Under the pieces are notes generated by a model. That model saw only the letters and a list, made by a program, of their open reading frames with translations, was not told the origin of the DNA and ran no database searches. DNA of 64,000 bases from Solibacteraceae bacterium (GTDB lineage Bacteria; Acidobacteriota; Terriglobia; Bryobacterales; Bryobacteraceae): NCBI GenBank assembly GCA_026984795.1, contig JALSRK010000052.1, positions 186,001 to 250,000 of the forward strand. Direction: 5' to 3'. Below, in pieces: positions 7,946 to 18,097 of this stretch; positions within the stretch are counted from its first letter, which is position 1; every line of letters starts with the position of its first letter. Position numbers and translations under genes: made by a program.

Positions 7946-10900
7946 ATGGCTGTCGAAAGCCTGCGGGGAGAGGACAAACGCCTGGTCGCAGCCGTAGCGC
8001 TCGTTCTTGCGGCCTCAGCGGCCTTCACCATCGCGAACTATTCGGCGGCCTTTCCTCAGGCCTCGATCGAGCTTCGCTACACCAAGGCCGAGATCACCGA
8101 GAAGGCCCGGCGGTTCCTCAAGGACCGTGGCTTCTCCACTGAGGGCTTTCACAACATCACGCTGTTCGACTCCGACACCAGCGCCCAACTGTTTCTGGAG
8201 CGCGAACTAGGTCTCGAAGAGGCCAACCGCCTGATGGAGCGCGACGTGTCGGTCTGGCGGTGGCGGGCCCGCTGGTTCCGGCCGCCGGAGAAGGAAGAGC
8301 TGCGTGTTTACCTGGCGCCGGACGGCCGGCTCGTCGGGTTCCGCCACGTGATTTCCGAGGCCGAGCCCGGGGCGCGGCTCAGGCGAGACGAGGCCTACGC
8401 GATCGCCGAGCGCTTCCTGCAAGAGCAGACCAGCGCCGCCCACCGGCTGGTGGAGGAGCGGCTCGAAGAGCGCCCCGCGCGTTACGACTACGTCTTCACG
8501 TGGGAACAGGAAGGGTTCCAGGTCAAAGACGCCACCTACCGGCGCACGGTGGTGATTCAAGGGGCGGACGTCGGCGAATACTCCGAATACCTGCACGTAC
8601 CGGAGCGGTGGACGAGGGAGTATGCGCGGCTGCGGTCCGCCAACGAACTGTACGCGACGATTGCCTGGTCCTTGTTCGCGCTGCTGATCGTGGCGGCGGT
8701 GGCGGTCCTGGTCCGCGCCTTGCGGCGTCACGAAGTCCGGTGGAAGCCCCTGCTGGTGATTTGCGGTGTGGTAGGCGCGGTGGCGGCGCTGAACGAATGG
8801 AACCTGCTGCCTTTCTATGTGGACGGCATGCCCACCAGTTCGACATTCCACCAGATGGTGCTGCTCAGCATGCTTTCGGGACTGGGAACGGGGGTGGGCT
8901 ACCTGGCCTACGTCCTCCTTGGGGCGGCGCCGGGACTGACGCTCTACCGGCGGAGTGCTCCGGAGCGGCTGGCTCTGCCCCATATATTCAGCGCCCGCGG
9001 CCTCGAGACGCGGGAGTTCTTTCGGGGCGCAGTAGCCGGGTTGGGTTTTGCCGGGTTCCACCTCGCTTACGTGGTGGCTTTCTACCTGCTGGGAAAGCGA
9101 TTCGGCGTCTGGACTCCGCAGGACGTGGGCTACTCCGACGTACTCTCCACGGCGGCGCCGTGGCTCTATCCGATGGCGGTGGGCATTCTGGCCTCGACAT
9201 CGGAAGAGTTCTGGTTCCGGCTGCTGGCGATCCCGCTGCTGAAGAAACACCTGAAATCTTCATGGCTGGCGGTGCTCATCCCGGCGTTCCTGTGGGGCTT
9301 CCTGCATGCCAACTATCCCCAGCAGCCGGGCTACATCCGCGGCGTCGAAGTCGGGATCATCGGGGTGGCGGCGGGCTGGCTGTTTCTCCGGTTCGGCATC
9401 GTAGCCACGCTGGTCTGGCACTACACGATCGACGCCCTGCTGGTGAGTACGATGCTGTTCGAGGCACAGGGCTGGCACTACCGGCTGAGCGGAATCCTGG
9501 TCTCGGGCGCGGCGCTGGCGCCGCTGGGCTACTGTTTGTGGCGCTACCGGCGGCGGGGCGGATTCGTAGCCGATGAAGCTCTGCTGAACCGGGCCGCAGC
9601 GCCGGAGGCTCCGCGGGCCGGAACCGTGCGGCGCATCCCGGGAGAACCGATCCGGGCGGCGTGGCCTGTCCGGTATCTGTATCTGGCGGCGGCCGGCGCC
9701 CTGGCGGCGGGCCTGTGGCTGAAGCCGGTGGTCTTTGGGGACTTCCTCGAGATCAAGGTTCCGCGGGCCGAGGCGCTGCGGATCGCCGACGCGGCGCTCC
9801 GCGGGCGTGGAGAGGAGCCGGAGAGATGGCGGCGGGCGGCGACCTTCCTGCCGAACCTCTCGCTCGAAGACTTCGAATACCTGCGGCAAGTGGCCGGCGC
9901 GGAAGTGGCCAACCGGGTCGTCGGAGAGCGCACGTTCCATGGCGTCTGGTACGTCCGCTACGTGCGGCCGCTCGAGCGCCAGGAGTGGCGAATCTACGTA
10001 CGGCAGGACGGCAAGGCCTACCGGGTGGATCACCTGCTGGCGGAGACCGATCCCGGAGCCGACCTGCCCGAAGAAGAAGCCCTGGCCCTCGCCCGCGACT
10101 ATGTCACCCGGGAACAGCAGATCGATCTGGCCGGCTACCGCCTGGTGAGCAGCAAGTCGGAGAAGCGCGAGCGCCGCCGGGACTATGAATTCGTCTGGGA
10201 AGACACTGAGTTCCGCGCCGGCGAGGCCCGGGCGCGGCTCTCGCTTTCGCTGCTCGGCGACGAGCCGGCGTTCTTCCGCAAGTTTCTGAAGCTGCCCGAA
10301 GAGTGGCTGCGTGCCTTCCGCCGTCCGCGCCTCCAGCAGTACGTGGCCCCGGCGCTGCTAGGCGCGCTGGCGACACCGCTGCTGGTGCTCTTTGTGTTGC
10401 GGCTCGGCGCCCGGCGCGAGGAGTCGCGGACCCACTACCGCTGGCGCTTCTACGCCGGTGCGGGCGCCGTGGCGATGGCGCTGTCGGTGACCAGCGGATT
10501 CAACCAGTGGCAAGACGCCTTGCTGGGCTACGATACAGCTCAACCGTTCGAAAACTTCGCCGGGCGGTGGCTGCTGAACCGGTTCGTGTTGATCTTGATC
10601 ACCGGACTCGGGGCGGCGATCATCGTTACGGCTTGCGACGTCTTCCTGCAGCTGGCGGCCGGCTACCGGCGGTTCGTGCGCCCTTCGCTCAGGCGCACGG
10701 CCTCGGTGACAGCGCTCATGTGGGGCTTGTTCCGCATGTTTCGCTGGCTGGAGAGTTTCCTACCTGGAGAAAGGTTGAGCCTGCCGTTGCGGGACATTCC
10801 GGGAGCCGGCGCCTTCCTGCCGGCTCTCTCGGCTGTTACACGAAGCGCTTTCGCGACGCTGCTGGCGGCCGGAGTGGTGATCGTGGCGGGAGCAGCGGCC

Positions 10901-11245
10901 TACCGCTATTTGCGCAGCCGCTGGGGGGCCGGACTGCTGTTCGCGGTCCTGAGCCTGGTGGCTCTCAGCCGGGCGACGAACGTCTGGCAATGGGGCGCGT
11001 ATTTCGCCGAGGCGGCGCTGGCCGTGGTCTTGCTCGTGTTCATCGTCCATACCCTCGGCCTGGACCCGGCCGGTTTCGCGGTGAGCATCTTCTGGCTGGA
11101 AGCCGCCCAAGCCTCTACCGCACTGATGGCCCAGCCGGCGGCCGATATGCGATGGAACGGCGCTACGGCCGCAGCCGTCTGCCTGGCGGCGGGGTGGGCA
11201 TTCCTGCACTGGTTCGCCCGCTACACGGCATCTCCACGAGCGTAA
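7946..11245 (+). CDS. Duplicated CPBP-family intramembrane metalloprotease
   Basis: Polytopic membrane protein of 1099 residues. The CPBP (CAAX protease and bacteriocin-processing) motifs are all in the first half: E420-E421-x3-R425 in SEEFWFR, WGFLH ending at His454, and HYTID with His492 and Asp496. These would bind the catalytic zinc within the membrane. Each half starts with a soluble alpha/beta stretch like paired PepSY-type repeats (about residues 30-215 and 605-790) followed by membrane helices. The second half repeats the soluble part, but its membrane part (about 790-1095) shows no CPBP motif. ATG 7946 is chosen because hydrophobic residues start soon after; the frame is open to 7868. 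It stands alone between the selenoprotein and decarboxylase genes. Substrate is unknown; maturation of exported proteins or prenyl-type processing are family precedents. Confidence 0.75.
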   Translation: MAVESLRGEDKRLVAAVALVLAASAAFTIANYSAAFPQASIELRYTKAEITEKARRFLKDRGFSTEGFHNITLFDSDTSAQLFLERELGLEEANRLMERDVSVWRWRARWFRPPEKEELRVYLAPDGRLVGFRHVISEAEPGARLRRDEAYAIAERFLQEQTSAAHRLVEERLEERPARYDYVFTWEQEGFQVKDATYRRTVVIQGADVGEYSEYLHVPERWTREYARLRSANELYATIAWSLFALLIVAAVAVLVRALRRHEVRWKPLLVICGVVGAVAALNEWNLLPFYVDGMPTSSTFHQMVLLSMLSGLGTGVGYLAYVLLGAAPGLTLYRRSAPERLALPHIFSARGLETREFFRGAVAGLGFAGFHLAYVVAFYLLGKRFGVWTPQDVGYSDVLSTAAPWLYPMAVGILASTSEEFWFRLLAIPLLKKHLKSSWLAVLIPAFLWGFLHANYPQQPGYIRGVEVGIIGVAAGWLFLRFGIVATLVWHYTIDALLVSTMLFEAQGWHYRLSGILVSGAALAPLGYCLWRYRRRGGFVADEALLNRAAAPEAPRAGTVRRIPGEPIRAAWPVRYLYLAAAGALAAGLWLKPVVFGDFLEIKVPRAEALRIADAALRGRGEEPERWRRAATFLPNLSLEDFEYLRQVAGAEVANRVVGERTFHGVWYVRYVRPLERQEWRIYVRQDGKAYRVDHLLAETDPGADLPEEEALALARDYVTREQQIDLAGYRLVSSKSEKRERRRDYEFVWEDTEFRAGEARARLSLSLLGDEPAFFRKFLKLPEEWLRAFRRPRLQQYVAPALLGALATPLLVLFVLRLGARREESRTHYRWRFYAGAGAVAMALSVTSGFNQWQDALLGYDTAQPFENFAGRWLLNRFVLILITGLGAAIIVTACDVFLQLAAGYRRFVRPSLRRTASVTALMWGLFRMFRWLESFLPGERLSLPLRDIPGAGAFLPALSAVTRSAFATLLAAGVVIVAGAAAYRYLRSRWGAGLLFAVLSLVALSRATNVWQWGAYFAEAALAVVLLVFIVHTLGLDPAGFAVSIFWLEAAQASTALMAQPAADMRWNGATAAAVCLAAGWAFLHWFARYTASPRA

Positions 11246-11307
11246 CGGAGGGGGCCGAAGGGCGGGCCCGGGTCGCTTGGGCCGAAGCCGGTGCTATCGT
11301 GTGAGGC

Positions 11308-12714
11308 ATGAGCGCACCCATGGATGCCGAGGAGTTCCGCCGCTTCGGACACGAGGTGATCGACTGGATCGCCGATTACCTGGCCAATGTCCGCGACTAT
11401 CGCATCCTGCCCAAGATAGCGCCTGGCGATCTAGTGAAGAAGCTGCCGGCCTCGGGCCCGGAGCAGGGCGAGCCTATGGAGGCGATCCTGCGGGATTTCC
11501 GCGGCCTGATCCTGCCTGCCTCCACCCATTGGAACCATCCGCGGTTCTGCGGCTATTTCTCAATCACCGGATCGGCCGAGGGGGTTCTGGCGGAAGCGCT
11601 TGCGGCGGCGCTGAACATGAACGGCATGTTGTGGCAGAGCTCGCCGGCGGGGACCGAACTGGAGCAGGTGACGCTCGATTGGCTCCGGCAATGGTTGGGG
11701 CTGAAGCCGGGTTGGTTCGGTCTGATTCTGGACACGGCGTCAGTCGGGGCGCTGCACGCCATGGCCGCGGCGCGGGAAGCGGCGGACCCGGGGGCCCGTG
11801 CGGGCCAGACACCCTTGCCGCTGACTGTCTATGCCTCGGAACAGGCGCACTCGTCCATTGAGAAGGCCGCCGTCACCGCCGGAATCGCCCAAACCCACGT
11901 GCGCAAGATCCCCGTGGACGCTGAGTTCCAAATGATTCCCGAGGAGCTGGAACGGGTGATCGAGCGGGACGCCGCCGAAGGCCTGCGGCCGTTCTTCGTC
12001 GCCGCCACCGCCGGCACCACCTCGGTGGCCAGTATCGATCCGATCGGCCCGATCGGCGAGATCGCGGCCCGCTACGGCCTCTGGCTCCACGTGGACGCGG
12101 CCTACGGAGGCTCGGCGGCGGTGGCCGAAGAGTTCCGGTTCGTGCTCGACGGAGTGGAGACGGCCCATTCACTCGTCGTCAGTCCACAAAAGTGGCTTTT
12201 CACCCCGATGGATTGCAGCGTGTTCTACACCCGCCGGCGGGAGGTCTTGCGCCGGGCCTTCACCCTCGCACCGGAATACTTGCGGACCGACGAGGACTCG
12301 CGGGCGGTGAATTTCATGGACTATTGCCTGCCCCTGGGCCGCCGCTTCCGGGCGCTGAAACTCTGGTTCCTGATGCGGCGCCTGGGCCGGGAAGGAGTGG
12401 CGGAGCTGATCCGCAACCACGTGAGCTGGGCGAAGTGGCTGGCCAGGCAAATGAAGGAGGACGGGCGATTCGAGATCGTCGCCCCGGTGCGGCTCTCGCT
12501 GGTCTGCTTCCGCTACCGGGGTTCGGACGAACAGAACCGGCGGCTCTTCAAAGCCGTCAACGATTCGGGAGACGTATTCCTGTCTCACAACGTGCTGAAC
12601 GGGCGGTTCGTGATCCGGTGCGCCATCGGGAACGCGAAGACGACGAAAGAGGACGTCGAAACGACATGGCGCCGGATCCGTGAGGCGGCAGAGAGCCTAC
12701 CTGCACGGGGCTAG
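11308..12714 (+). CDS. Pyridoxal-phosphate-dependent amino acid decarboxylase (group II)
   Basis: A 468-residue fold-type I decarboxylase related to aromatic-L-amino-acid, tyrosine and tryptophan decarboxylases. Visible motifs: MPxx-type N-terminus replaced by [16 protein letters not shown], substrate/PLP region [14 protein letters not shown]-stacking His181 in SEQAHSS, Asp263 in LHVDAAYGG (pyridine nitrogen), and Schiff-base Lys296 in [10 protein letters not shown]. The residue before the lysine is Gln, where most family members have His (HKW); this may tune reactivity. ATG 11308 lies 62 bases after the CPBP gene, apparently its own unit. The last 18 bases overlap the end of the convergent histidine kinase gene. 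Product would be a biogenic amine and CO2; the exact amino acid cannot be read from sequence. Confidence 0.9.
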   Translation: MSAPMDAEEFRRFGHEVIDWIADYLANVRDYRILPKIAPGDLVKKLPASGPEQGEPMEAILRDFRGLILPASTHWNHPRFCGYFSITGSAEGVLAEALAAALNMNGMLWQSSPAGTELEQVTLDWLRQWLGLKPGWFGLILDTASVGALHAMAAAREAADPGARAGQTPLPLTVYASEQAHSSIEKAAVTAGIAQTHVRKIPVDAEFQMIPEELERVIERDAAEGLRPFFVAATAGTTSVASIDPIGPIGEIAARYGLWLHVDAAYGGSAAVAEEFRFVLDGVETAHSLVVSPQKWLFTPMDCSVFYTRRREVLRRAFTLAPEYLRTDEDSRAVNFMDYCLPLGRRFRALKLWFLMRRLGREGVAELIRNHVSWAKWLARQMKEDGRFEIVAPVRLSLVCFRYRGSDEQNRRLFKAVNDSGDVFLSHNVLNGRFVIRCAIGNAKTTKEDVETTWRRIREAAESLPARG

Positions 12715-14400
12715 GTTTCCGGATACGGGCGCCGGGGCGGCGCTTCCGCGGCCGTTGGCGTAGCGCTCCACCACCGACAGCAGGGCCGTACGGTTCACCG
12801 GTTTGGTCAGGAAACCGTCCATGCCCTCCCGCAGGCAGAGCTCGCGGTGAGTGGCCGGCGAGTGCGCCGTGACGGCGACGATGGGGATGGAAGCCCAGGC
12901 GGGGTTCCGGCGGATCCGGTGGGTGGCCGTCAGCCCGTCCACGCCGGGCATCTGGATGTCCATGAGTACGAGCGAGAAGGCGCTGCGGCCGAGCGCGGCG
13001 ATGGCCTGTTCGCCGTCGGAGGCCAGCTCGACGTCGTAGCCCTCGCGCTTGAGGATGGTCGCGAAGACGCGCTGGTTCACCGTGTTGTCCTCGACGATGA
13101 GGACTTTGCCTTTCGAGGGGCGGCGCGCTCCGTTGCCGGCCGAGGCCCGCTCCTGCCGCGAAGCAGCCTTCTGGGGGCCGGGCCAGGGCGAGACGGGCCG
13201 GCATGGCACTTCGACGCGGAAGGTGCTGCCTTTGCCCACGGTGCTGACGACGCTGACCTGCCCGCCCATCATTTCTACGAGGCGCCGGGTAATCGCCAAT
13301 CCCAACCCCGTACCTCCATAGCGGCGGCTGATGCTGCCGTCGGCCTGGGTGAACTCGTCGAAGATCAGGGTGAGCTTCTCCGCCGGGATCCCGGGTCCGG
13401 TGTCTTCGACCTCGACGACCAGGTGCGGCGGGCCAGCGAGGTCCGACCGCGGGGGCGTAACCGAGACCCGCAGCTCCACCCAACCTTCGCCGGTGAACTT
13501 GATGGCATTGCTCAACAGATTGTTCAAGACCTGGCGCCATCGCAAGGGATCGCCGCTGACCATCCGTGGCACGCCTTCGCCGAGACGAACCCGCAGTTCC
13601 ACATCCTTCTGATTCGCCCGCGCTCGCAGAGCGGCAGCGGTCTCGCGGACCGTGACGTGGAAATCGAATGGGATCTCTTCGAACGACATCTTGCCCGCCT
13701 CGATCTTCGAGAGGTCGAGCAGGTCGTTCAGCAGGCCCAGCAGGCTGCGCGCACAGTTCTTGGCGGTCACGAGCTGCTCGCGCTGGCTAGGGTCCAGGTG
13801 CCCGTCCAGGACGATGTCGATCATGCCGAGAACACCGGTGAGCGGGGTGCGGAGCTCATGGGACATGTTGGCCAGGAACTCGCTCTTCGCTTTGCTGGCC
13901 GCCTGGGCCCGCAACGAAGCCTCCTCGAGGGCCCGGGTCCGTTTCTGGACGAGGTCCTCCAAGGACTCCTGGTACTCACGGAGCTTGTTTCGGTAAGCGG
14001 CGAGGTCCTCGATCATCGCGTTGAAACTCTCGGCGACGAACTCGATCTCGTCGCGCGTCCGGCTGACGCGGATCGGCTCGAGGCGCCCTTCGCGCACCGA
14101 GGTGATTCCGTCGAGCAGGTACTGGAGCGGCCTGGCGAGCAGTCGGTTGGTGTACTTGGCGATGGCTCCGGCGATCAACGCCGAAAGCGCCACCATGGCG
14201 AGCGCTTTCGGCATGTTGAAGGCGCCGGCGTGGATGTCGAGCGCGATGATGACGAAGTTGACGTAGGCGAGGAGGACTGCAGTGAAGACACTGTACTTGC
14301 GAGCGATCGAGCCGCGCCTGCGCGAAACGAACACACTTCTCTTTCGCTGTGGATTCGGCTCCACCTCCTCATAATGAGGGATGTCGTGCGCCACTCCCAT
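12697..14400 (-). CDS. Membrane-anchored hybrid sensor histidine kinase
   Basis: 567-residue two-component kinase. Order of domains: two predicted membrane helices (about residues 36-56 and 62-84) with almost no periplasmic loop, a HAMP-like linker (about 85-138), coiled coil (139-172), HisKA with phospho-His181 in MSHELRTPL, HATPase_c with the N box ([10 protein letters not shown]), G1 (DTGPGI) and G2 (GGTGLGL), then a C-terminal receiver domain (431-550) with Asp481 in [12 protein letters not shown] and the conserved Lys in FLTKPV. The lack of an extracellular sensor domain suggests it senses membrane or internal signals. No response regulator gene is adjacent, so phosphorelay partners are elsewhere. 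It converges on the decarboxylase gene and overlaps its 3' end by 18 bases. Confidence 0.93.
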   Translation of the reverse strand: MGVAHDIPHYEEVEPNPQRKRSVFVSRRRGSIARKYSVFTAVLLAYVNFVIIALDIHAGAFNMPKALAMVALSALIAGAIAKYTNRLLARPLQYLLDGITSVREGRLEPIRVSRTRDEIEFVAESFNAMIEDLAAYRNKLREYQESLEDLVQKRTRALEEASLRAQAASKAKSEFLANMSHELRTPLTGVLGMIDIVLDGHLDPSQREQLVTAKNCARSLLGLLNDLLDLSKIEAGKMSFEEIPFDFHVTVRETAAALRARANQKDVELRVRLGEGVPRMVSGDPLRWRQVLNNLLSNAIKFTGEGWVELRVSVTPPRSDLAGPPHLVVEVEDTGPGIPAEKLTLIFDEFTQADGSISRRYGGTGLGLAITRRLVEMMGGQVSVVSTVGKGSTFRVEVPCRPVSPWPGPQKAASRQERASAGNGARRPSKGKVLIVEDNTVNQRVFATILKREGYDVELASDGEQAIAALGRSAFSLVLMDIQMPGVDGLTATHRIRRNPAWASIPIVAVTAHSPATHRELCLREGMDGFLTKPVNRTALLSVVERYANGRGSAAPAPVSGNLAPCR

Positions 14401-14469
14401 CCGGAGTTCGTCTTAGGAAGAAGCGCCGCATGACCGTAGTACCCACGAGACAGGGGAGGGGCAGACCCT

Positions 14470-14486
14470 CGGGCAGCGCCTGCCCG
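14470..14486 (-). terminator. Hairpin after the FGE-propeller gene
   Basis: CGGGCAG (14470-14476) and CTGCCCG (14480-14486) form a 7-bp stem with a 3-base loop, 3 bases beyond the stop of the minus-strand gene ending at 14490. There is no U-tract, so it may be a Rho-assisted or weak terminator or an RNA 3'-end stabiliser. The rest of the 89-base gap up to the kinase start shows nothing else. Confidence 0.45.
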
Positions 14487-14489
14487 CCG

Positions 14490-16847
14490 TCAGGGCTGCC
14501 ACACGAAATAAGATGGGTAGCCGCCGCCCCAGTTGTGCGCCAGCCAGAGCCGGTACTCGCGTTGCGCCGTGCGCGTCACTTCGCGGCGGGAGACCGGAGC
14601 GGTGTTGGAATAGATGAAGATGGCCGGGGCGCCGCTGTCGGCTCGGCCGATGCAGACGATCTCGTCACGGTAGTCTCCCAGCAGATCGGCTGTCAGGCGG
14701 CAATTTCCGCCGCTCCGCTGCGTGCCGGGGATCCCTCGCAGTTCGACGACCGTGCGCCCGTCGAAACGGCCGATCCTTCGGCCGTCGCCGCTCATCAGGT
14801 CGCGGACAGGGCCGCCGGTCCAGTTCACCGGCCGCCAGCCGCGGGGGAACGGGTTCAGCAGGATCTTGCCGTCGGCGGCGAACAGCACCAGGTCGCGGGC
14901 GAGGTGGCCGTCGCGGTTCGTCAGCATCTCGATGCCCGGAGAGTCCGCCCAGATGTCCGCCGCCCAGCCGGTGTGAGCGTGGACCCAGCGCGGGTCTTCC
15001 TCGGCGTTGAGCTTCCAGAGGATCTTGCCCGTGCCGGCATCCACGAGGTAGGCGCCGGCGTGCACGCGGCTCTCGACGGCGAAGAAGACCTGGCGGCCGG
15101 GCGAGCCGGGCAAGATGCGGGCCACGGTGACGATGTCGGGATGCATCTTGTAGATGGCCCAGCGCAGGGTCCCGTCGGGATTGAGCAGCATCGTCCCGTT
15201 GAAGACCTCGTCGCGGCCGTCGCCGTCCACGTCGGCCACAACGATCCGGTGCGCGCCGCTGCCGCTGGTCTCGGCGAAGCTCTCGTAGGTCCATAGATGC
15301 TTCAGGCCGGCGTCATAGGCGTCCAGCACCTCGTTCTCGTAGAGGCCCGTCTGGGTGACGATGGCTGGGCGGCGGCCGTCGAGAAAGGCCACGGACATGT
15401 GGATGCGGGTGGAGGACTTGGCGAAGTCGGAGACCATCGCCCGCCAAGGGGTCTTTCGCAGCACCTTGCCCGTCATGCCGTCGAGCACGGCCAGGAAAAC
15501 GTCCTCGCCTTCCTGGAGCCGGGCGATGACCTCGGCCCTGCCGTCGCCGTCCAGGTCGAAGACATTCACCGGCACGTTGTTGGCATTGCCGAAGCAATGG
15601 TCGTGGCGCACCAGGGGCCGCCGCCACAACTGCCGGCCGTAGCTGGTGAAGGCTTCGAGCTCCACCGGGACGCCCGGGTCGCGGGACATCTCCCGGATGC
15701 CGTTGTCGAGCCGGAGCACCACGTCGAGCAGCCCGTCGCCGTCCAGATCGCCGAAGACCGGAACAATCCCGCCTTGGTCGACCGATGCCTCGTAGACCGC
15801 GACGAGGGTGGCCGGCTCGCCGCCCGGCTCGATCCCGGCCCATTCCGACGGCGGCCCTTCGGAGCCGTCCTCCAGGACCGGGCGCACGCGGTAGTAGATC
15901 CGGCGGCCCCGGGGCGGGTCCCGGTCAACGAAGTTGGTCGAACCGGCGACGGGCGCCTGGGTGACGCGGATGCCGGCGGCGTCGCGCCGGGGGGAACGGT
16001 AGACGTGGAAGCCGGCGCCCTTGGGATCGGAGGGAAGCAGTTGCCAGCCGAGGTAGACGGCCCCGCCGGGGGCATGGGCCGCCAGCACGCGGCGGACCTG
16101 GCGGCGGAAATGCGCGCTACCCTCCGGCTCGCGCACCAGCCGGAAGCCGATGTCCGGGTGCCGGATGCCCGGGGAGGCGCTGCCGAAGACGCCGCAGCGC
16201 AGATAGTACTCGCCCCGGGCCCAGGATCCCCCGGCCAGGCCCCGTTCACGGTCCACCGGATCCATGACGCGGTAGACGAAGCGCCGGGTGGCGGGGTCCG
16301 GGTACGAATCCACCATCTCCCAGACGTTGCCGGCCATGCCGTAGAGGCCCCAAGGGTTCGGCTCACCGGAGCGGGCCGGTTGCAGATAGCGGCGCCACTC
16401 AGTGAAGCTGCGGGCGCCGGCGGGGTCGTAGTTGGCCCGGCCCTCCGGACTCTCGTTTCCCCACGGGTACCGGGCATCGCTCCGGCCGGCCCGGGCGGCG
16501 TACTCGTACTCGGCGCCGGTCGGCAGCCGGTAGACGCGGCCTTCCTTCTCCGAGCGCCAGCGCAGGTATGCCTGCACGTCGTAGCGGTTGACGAAGATCA
16601 CCGGGTTGTCCTCGAAGCCCTCCGGTATGCGTCCGTTCTCCCAGTGAAGCGGCGGCGCATGCCCGGTGGCGTCCACGAACTGCTGGTACTCGCGATTGGT
16701 CACCGGGCGGACCGCCATTTCGAAGCTGTCCACGCGGGTCTCGGGCCGGTCCGGCAGGGCGCCGCCCCGGATCAGAACGAACTCTTCGGCCGCGGCCGGG
16801 GCGGCCAGAAGCGAAGCGATCCCCAGCAGCAGGAATTCCGGTCTCAT
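14490..16847 (-). CDS. Secreted fusion: formylglycine-generating-enzyme-like domain plus PL11-like FG-GAP propeller
   Basis: Start at ATG 16847 gives a clean signal peptide (MRPEFLLLGIASLLAAPAAA); the frame is open to 16865. Residues ~20-245 are an FGE-sulfatase (SUMF1) domain: VRPVTNREYQQFV, LPTGAEYEYAARAG, GMAGNVWEMV, GGSWARGEYYLRC and GFRLV. The Cys pair needed for sulfatase Cys oxidation appears absent: one Cys occurs in LRCG and none just after GGS. Next is a fibronectin-III-like stretch (about 265-345, WQLLPSDPKGAGFHVYR), then a propeller with Ca-binding-like repeats DLDGDGLLDV, DLDGDGRAEV and DVDGDGRDEV, resembling family 11 rhamnogalacturonan lyases. I infer an exported carbohydrate-binding or lyase-like protein; enzymatic activity is not established. 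It is divergent from the radical SAM gene across a 212-base gap. Confidence 0.75.
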   Translation of the reverse strand: MRPEFLLLGIASLLAAPAAAEEFVLIRGGALPDRPETRVDSFEMAVRPVTNREYQQFVDATGHAPPLHWENGRIPEGFEDNPVIFVNRYDVQAYLRWRSEKEGRVYRLPTGAEYEYAARAGRSDARYPWGNESPEGRANYDPAGARSFTEWRRYLQPARSGEPNPWGLYGMAGNVWEMVDSYPDPATRRFVYRVMDPVDRERGLAGGSWARGEYYLRCGVFGSASPGIRHPDIGFRLVREPEGSAHFRRQVRRVLAAHAPGGAVYLGWQLLPSDPKGAGFHVYRSPRRDAAGIRVTQAPVAGSTNFVDRDPPRGRRIYYRVRPVLEDGSEGPPSEWAGIEPGGEPATLVAVYEASVDQGGIVPVFGDLDGDGLLDVVLRLDNGIREMSRDPGVPVELEAFTSYGRQLWRRPLVRHDHCFGNANNVPVNVFDLDGDGRAEVIARLQEGEDVFLAVLDGMTGKVLRKTPWRAMVSDFAKSSTRIHMSVAFLDGRRPAIVTQTGLYENEVLDAYDAGLKHLWTYESFAETSGSGAHRIVVADVDGDGRDEVFNGTMLLNPDGTLRWAIYKMHPDIVTVARILPGSPGRQVFFAVESRVHAGAYLVDAGTGKILWKLNAEEDPRWVHAHTGWAADIWADSPGIEMLTNRDGHLARDLVLFAADGKILLNPFPRGWRPVNWTGGPVRDLMSGDGRRIGRFDGRTVVELRGIPGTQRSGGNCRLTADLLGDYRDEIVCIGRADSGAPAIFIYSNTAPVSRREVTRTAQREYRLWLAHNWGGGYPSYFVWQP

Positions 16848-17059
16848 GATGGCGCACTCTACCACAACGGAGCCGGACCGGGGCCGGGCCGTGGAGCGGA
16901 CGGCGCTTTCAAGGCTGATTTGCCGCCATTCGGGTCCGGATGGCGCTGATTCGCTGCACGGAAGTTGCTCGGTTCAAAGGGGATCTGCTAGCATGGCACA
17001 CTGCGGAGGGCGCGTGGGTGAATTGTGCACCCGACTGCCCATCCGCGGGCTGGCTCACC

Positions 17060-18097
17060 ATGCGGAAGACACCTCTCGGGCAGTCGCTCAGGATCATCGC
17101 CCGCGGCACGCTCAACTGGGTCCGCCAGCGGCCCATCGTGGTCTCCTTCGAGGTCACCGACTCCTGCACCTGCTGGTGTAAGCACTGCGACCACGGCGGG
17201 CCCAAGGATGATTCCCGGAACCTGAAACCCGAGGACTACCGCCGCTACATGGACGTGCTGCGGCCGTGCGTGGTGCAGATCTCCGGAGGGGAGCCGCTGT
17301 TGCGCCGCGACCTGGTGGAGATCGTCCGCAACATCAAGCAGCCGGATTCCCTGCCCTACACGATCCTGGTCTCGAGCTGGTCGCTGATGACCGAGGAGAA
17401 GTACGAAGCCCTCCACGAGGCCGGCGTGGACCAGTTCTCAGTGAGCCTCGACTTCCCCGACGAGCGCCACGACGCCTTCCGCGGCGTGCCCGGGCTCTAC
17501 AAGCGCCTGGAACGGCTGATCCCGAAGCTCGCCAAGCTCGGCTACGACGACATCGTGCTGAACTCGTGCATCACCAGCGCCAACGTGGGCGAGATCGAGG
17601 CAATGGCCGCCAAGGCCCGCGAGTGGGGCGTCAACATCTGCTACAGCGCCTATTCGGCGCGGCGCACCGGCTGCCGCGACCTGTTCCCGAACACCCCGGA
17701 CGAGTTGCGGCAGATCAACGCCGGCTTCGACTACGTCGAGGCCCAGCGGGACGATACGAACTGGATCGTCAACTCCACCTCCACGCTGGACGGGACGCGC
17801 CGCTACTTCGAGCGCGGCGGCGCCCCAGGCTGCTCGGCGGGCCTGCGGTTCCTGGTGGTGACGGCCGACGGGAAGCTCCAGCCGTGCTCGATGCAGTTCC
17901 GGCGGTACGAGCTCCACGAGCAGGCGAAGATGGTCCGTGAGTTCACCCGGACGAACACCTGCGACGAGTGCTACGTCTCGATCCGGTCATATTTGGACAA
18001 GAGCTTTCCACAGCTCCTCAAGGAAAACGTCGCCGGCTACTTCTCCTTCCAGACCGGGCCGCGGCGGCCGGCGGCCGGCGGCACCGCCGTTTCCTAA
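17060..18097 (+). CDS. Radical SAM protein with SPASM-like C-terminal cysteines
   Basis: 345-residue [4Fe-4S]-S-adenosylmethionine enzyme. The cluster motif is CTCWCKHC (CxxxCxxC), followed by the SAM-binding ISGGEPLLR stretch. A C-terminal set of cysteines (PGCSAG, QPCSMQ, NTCDECY) resembles a SPASM/twitch auxiliary cluster, found in peptide-modifying and cofactor-assembly enzymes. ATG 17060 is chosen because conserved-looking sequence starts there; an in-frame start at 16940 is possible but its extra 40 residues look non-coding in composition. The end overlaps the convergent VWFA-like gene by 4 bases. No short precursor peptide gene is obvious next to it, so a RiPP role is not supported. 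Substrate unknown. Confidence 0.85.
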   Translation: MRKTPLGQSLRIIARGTLNWVRQRPIVVSFEVTDSCTCWCKHCDHGGPKDDSRNLKPEDYRRYMDVLRPCVVQISGGEPLLRRDLVEIVRNIKQPDSLPYTILVSSWSLMTEEKYEALHEAGVDQFSVSLDFPDERHDAFRGVPGLYKRLERLIPKLAKLGYDDIVLNSCITSANVGEIEAMAAKAREWGVNICYSAYSARRTGCRDLFPNTPDELRQINAGFDYVEAQRDDTNWIVNSTSTLDGTRRYFERGGAPGCSAGLRFLVVTADGKLQPCSMQFRRYELHEQAKMVREFTRTNTCDECYVSIRSYLDKSFPQLLKENVAGYFSFQTGPRRPAAGGTAVS

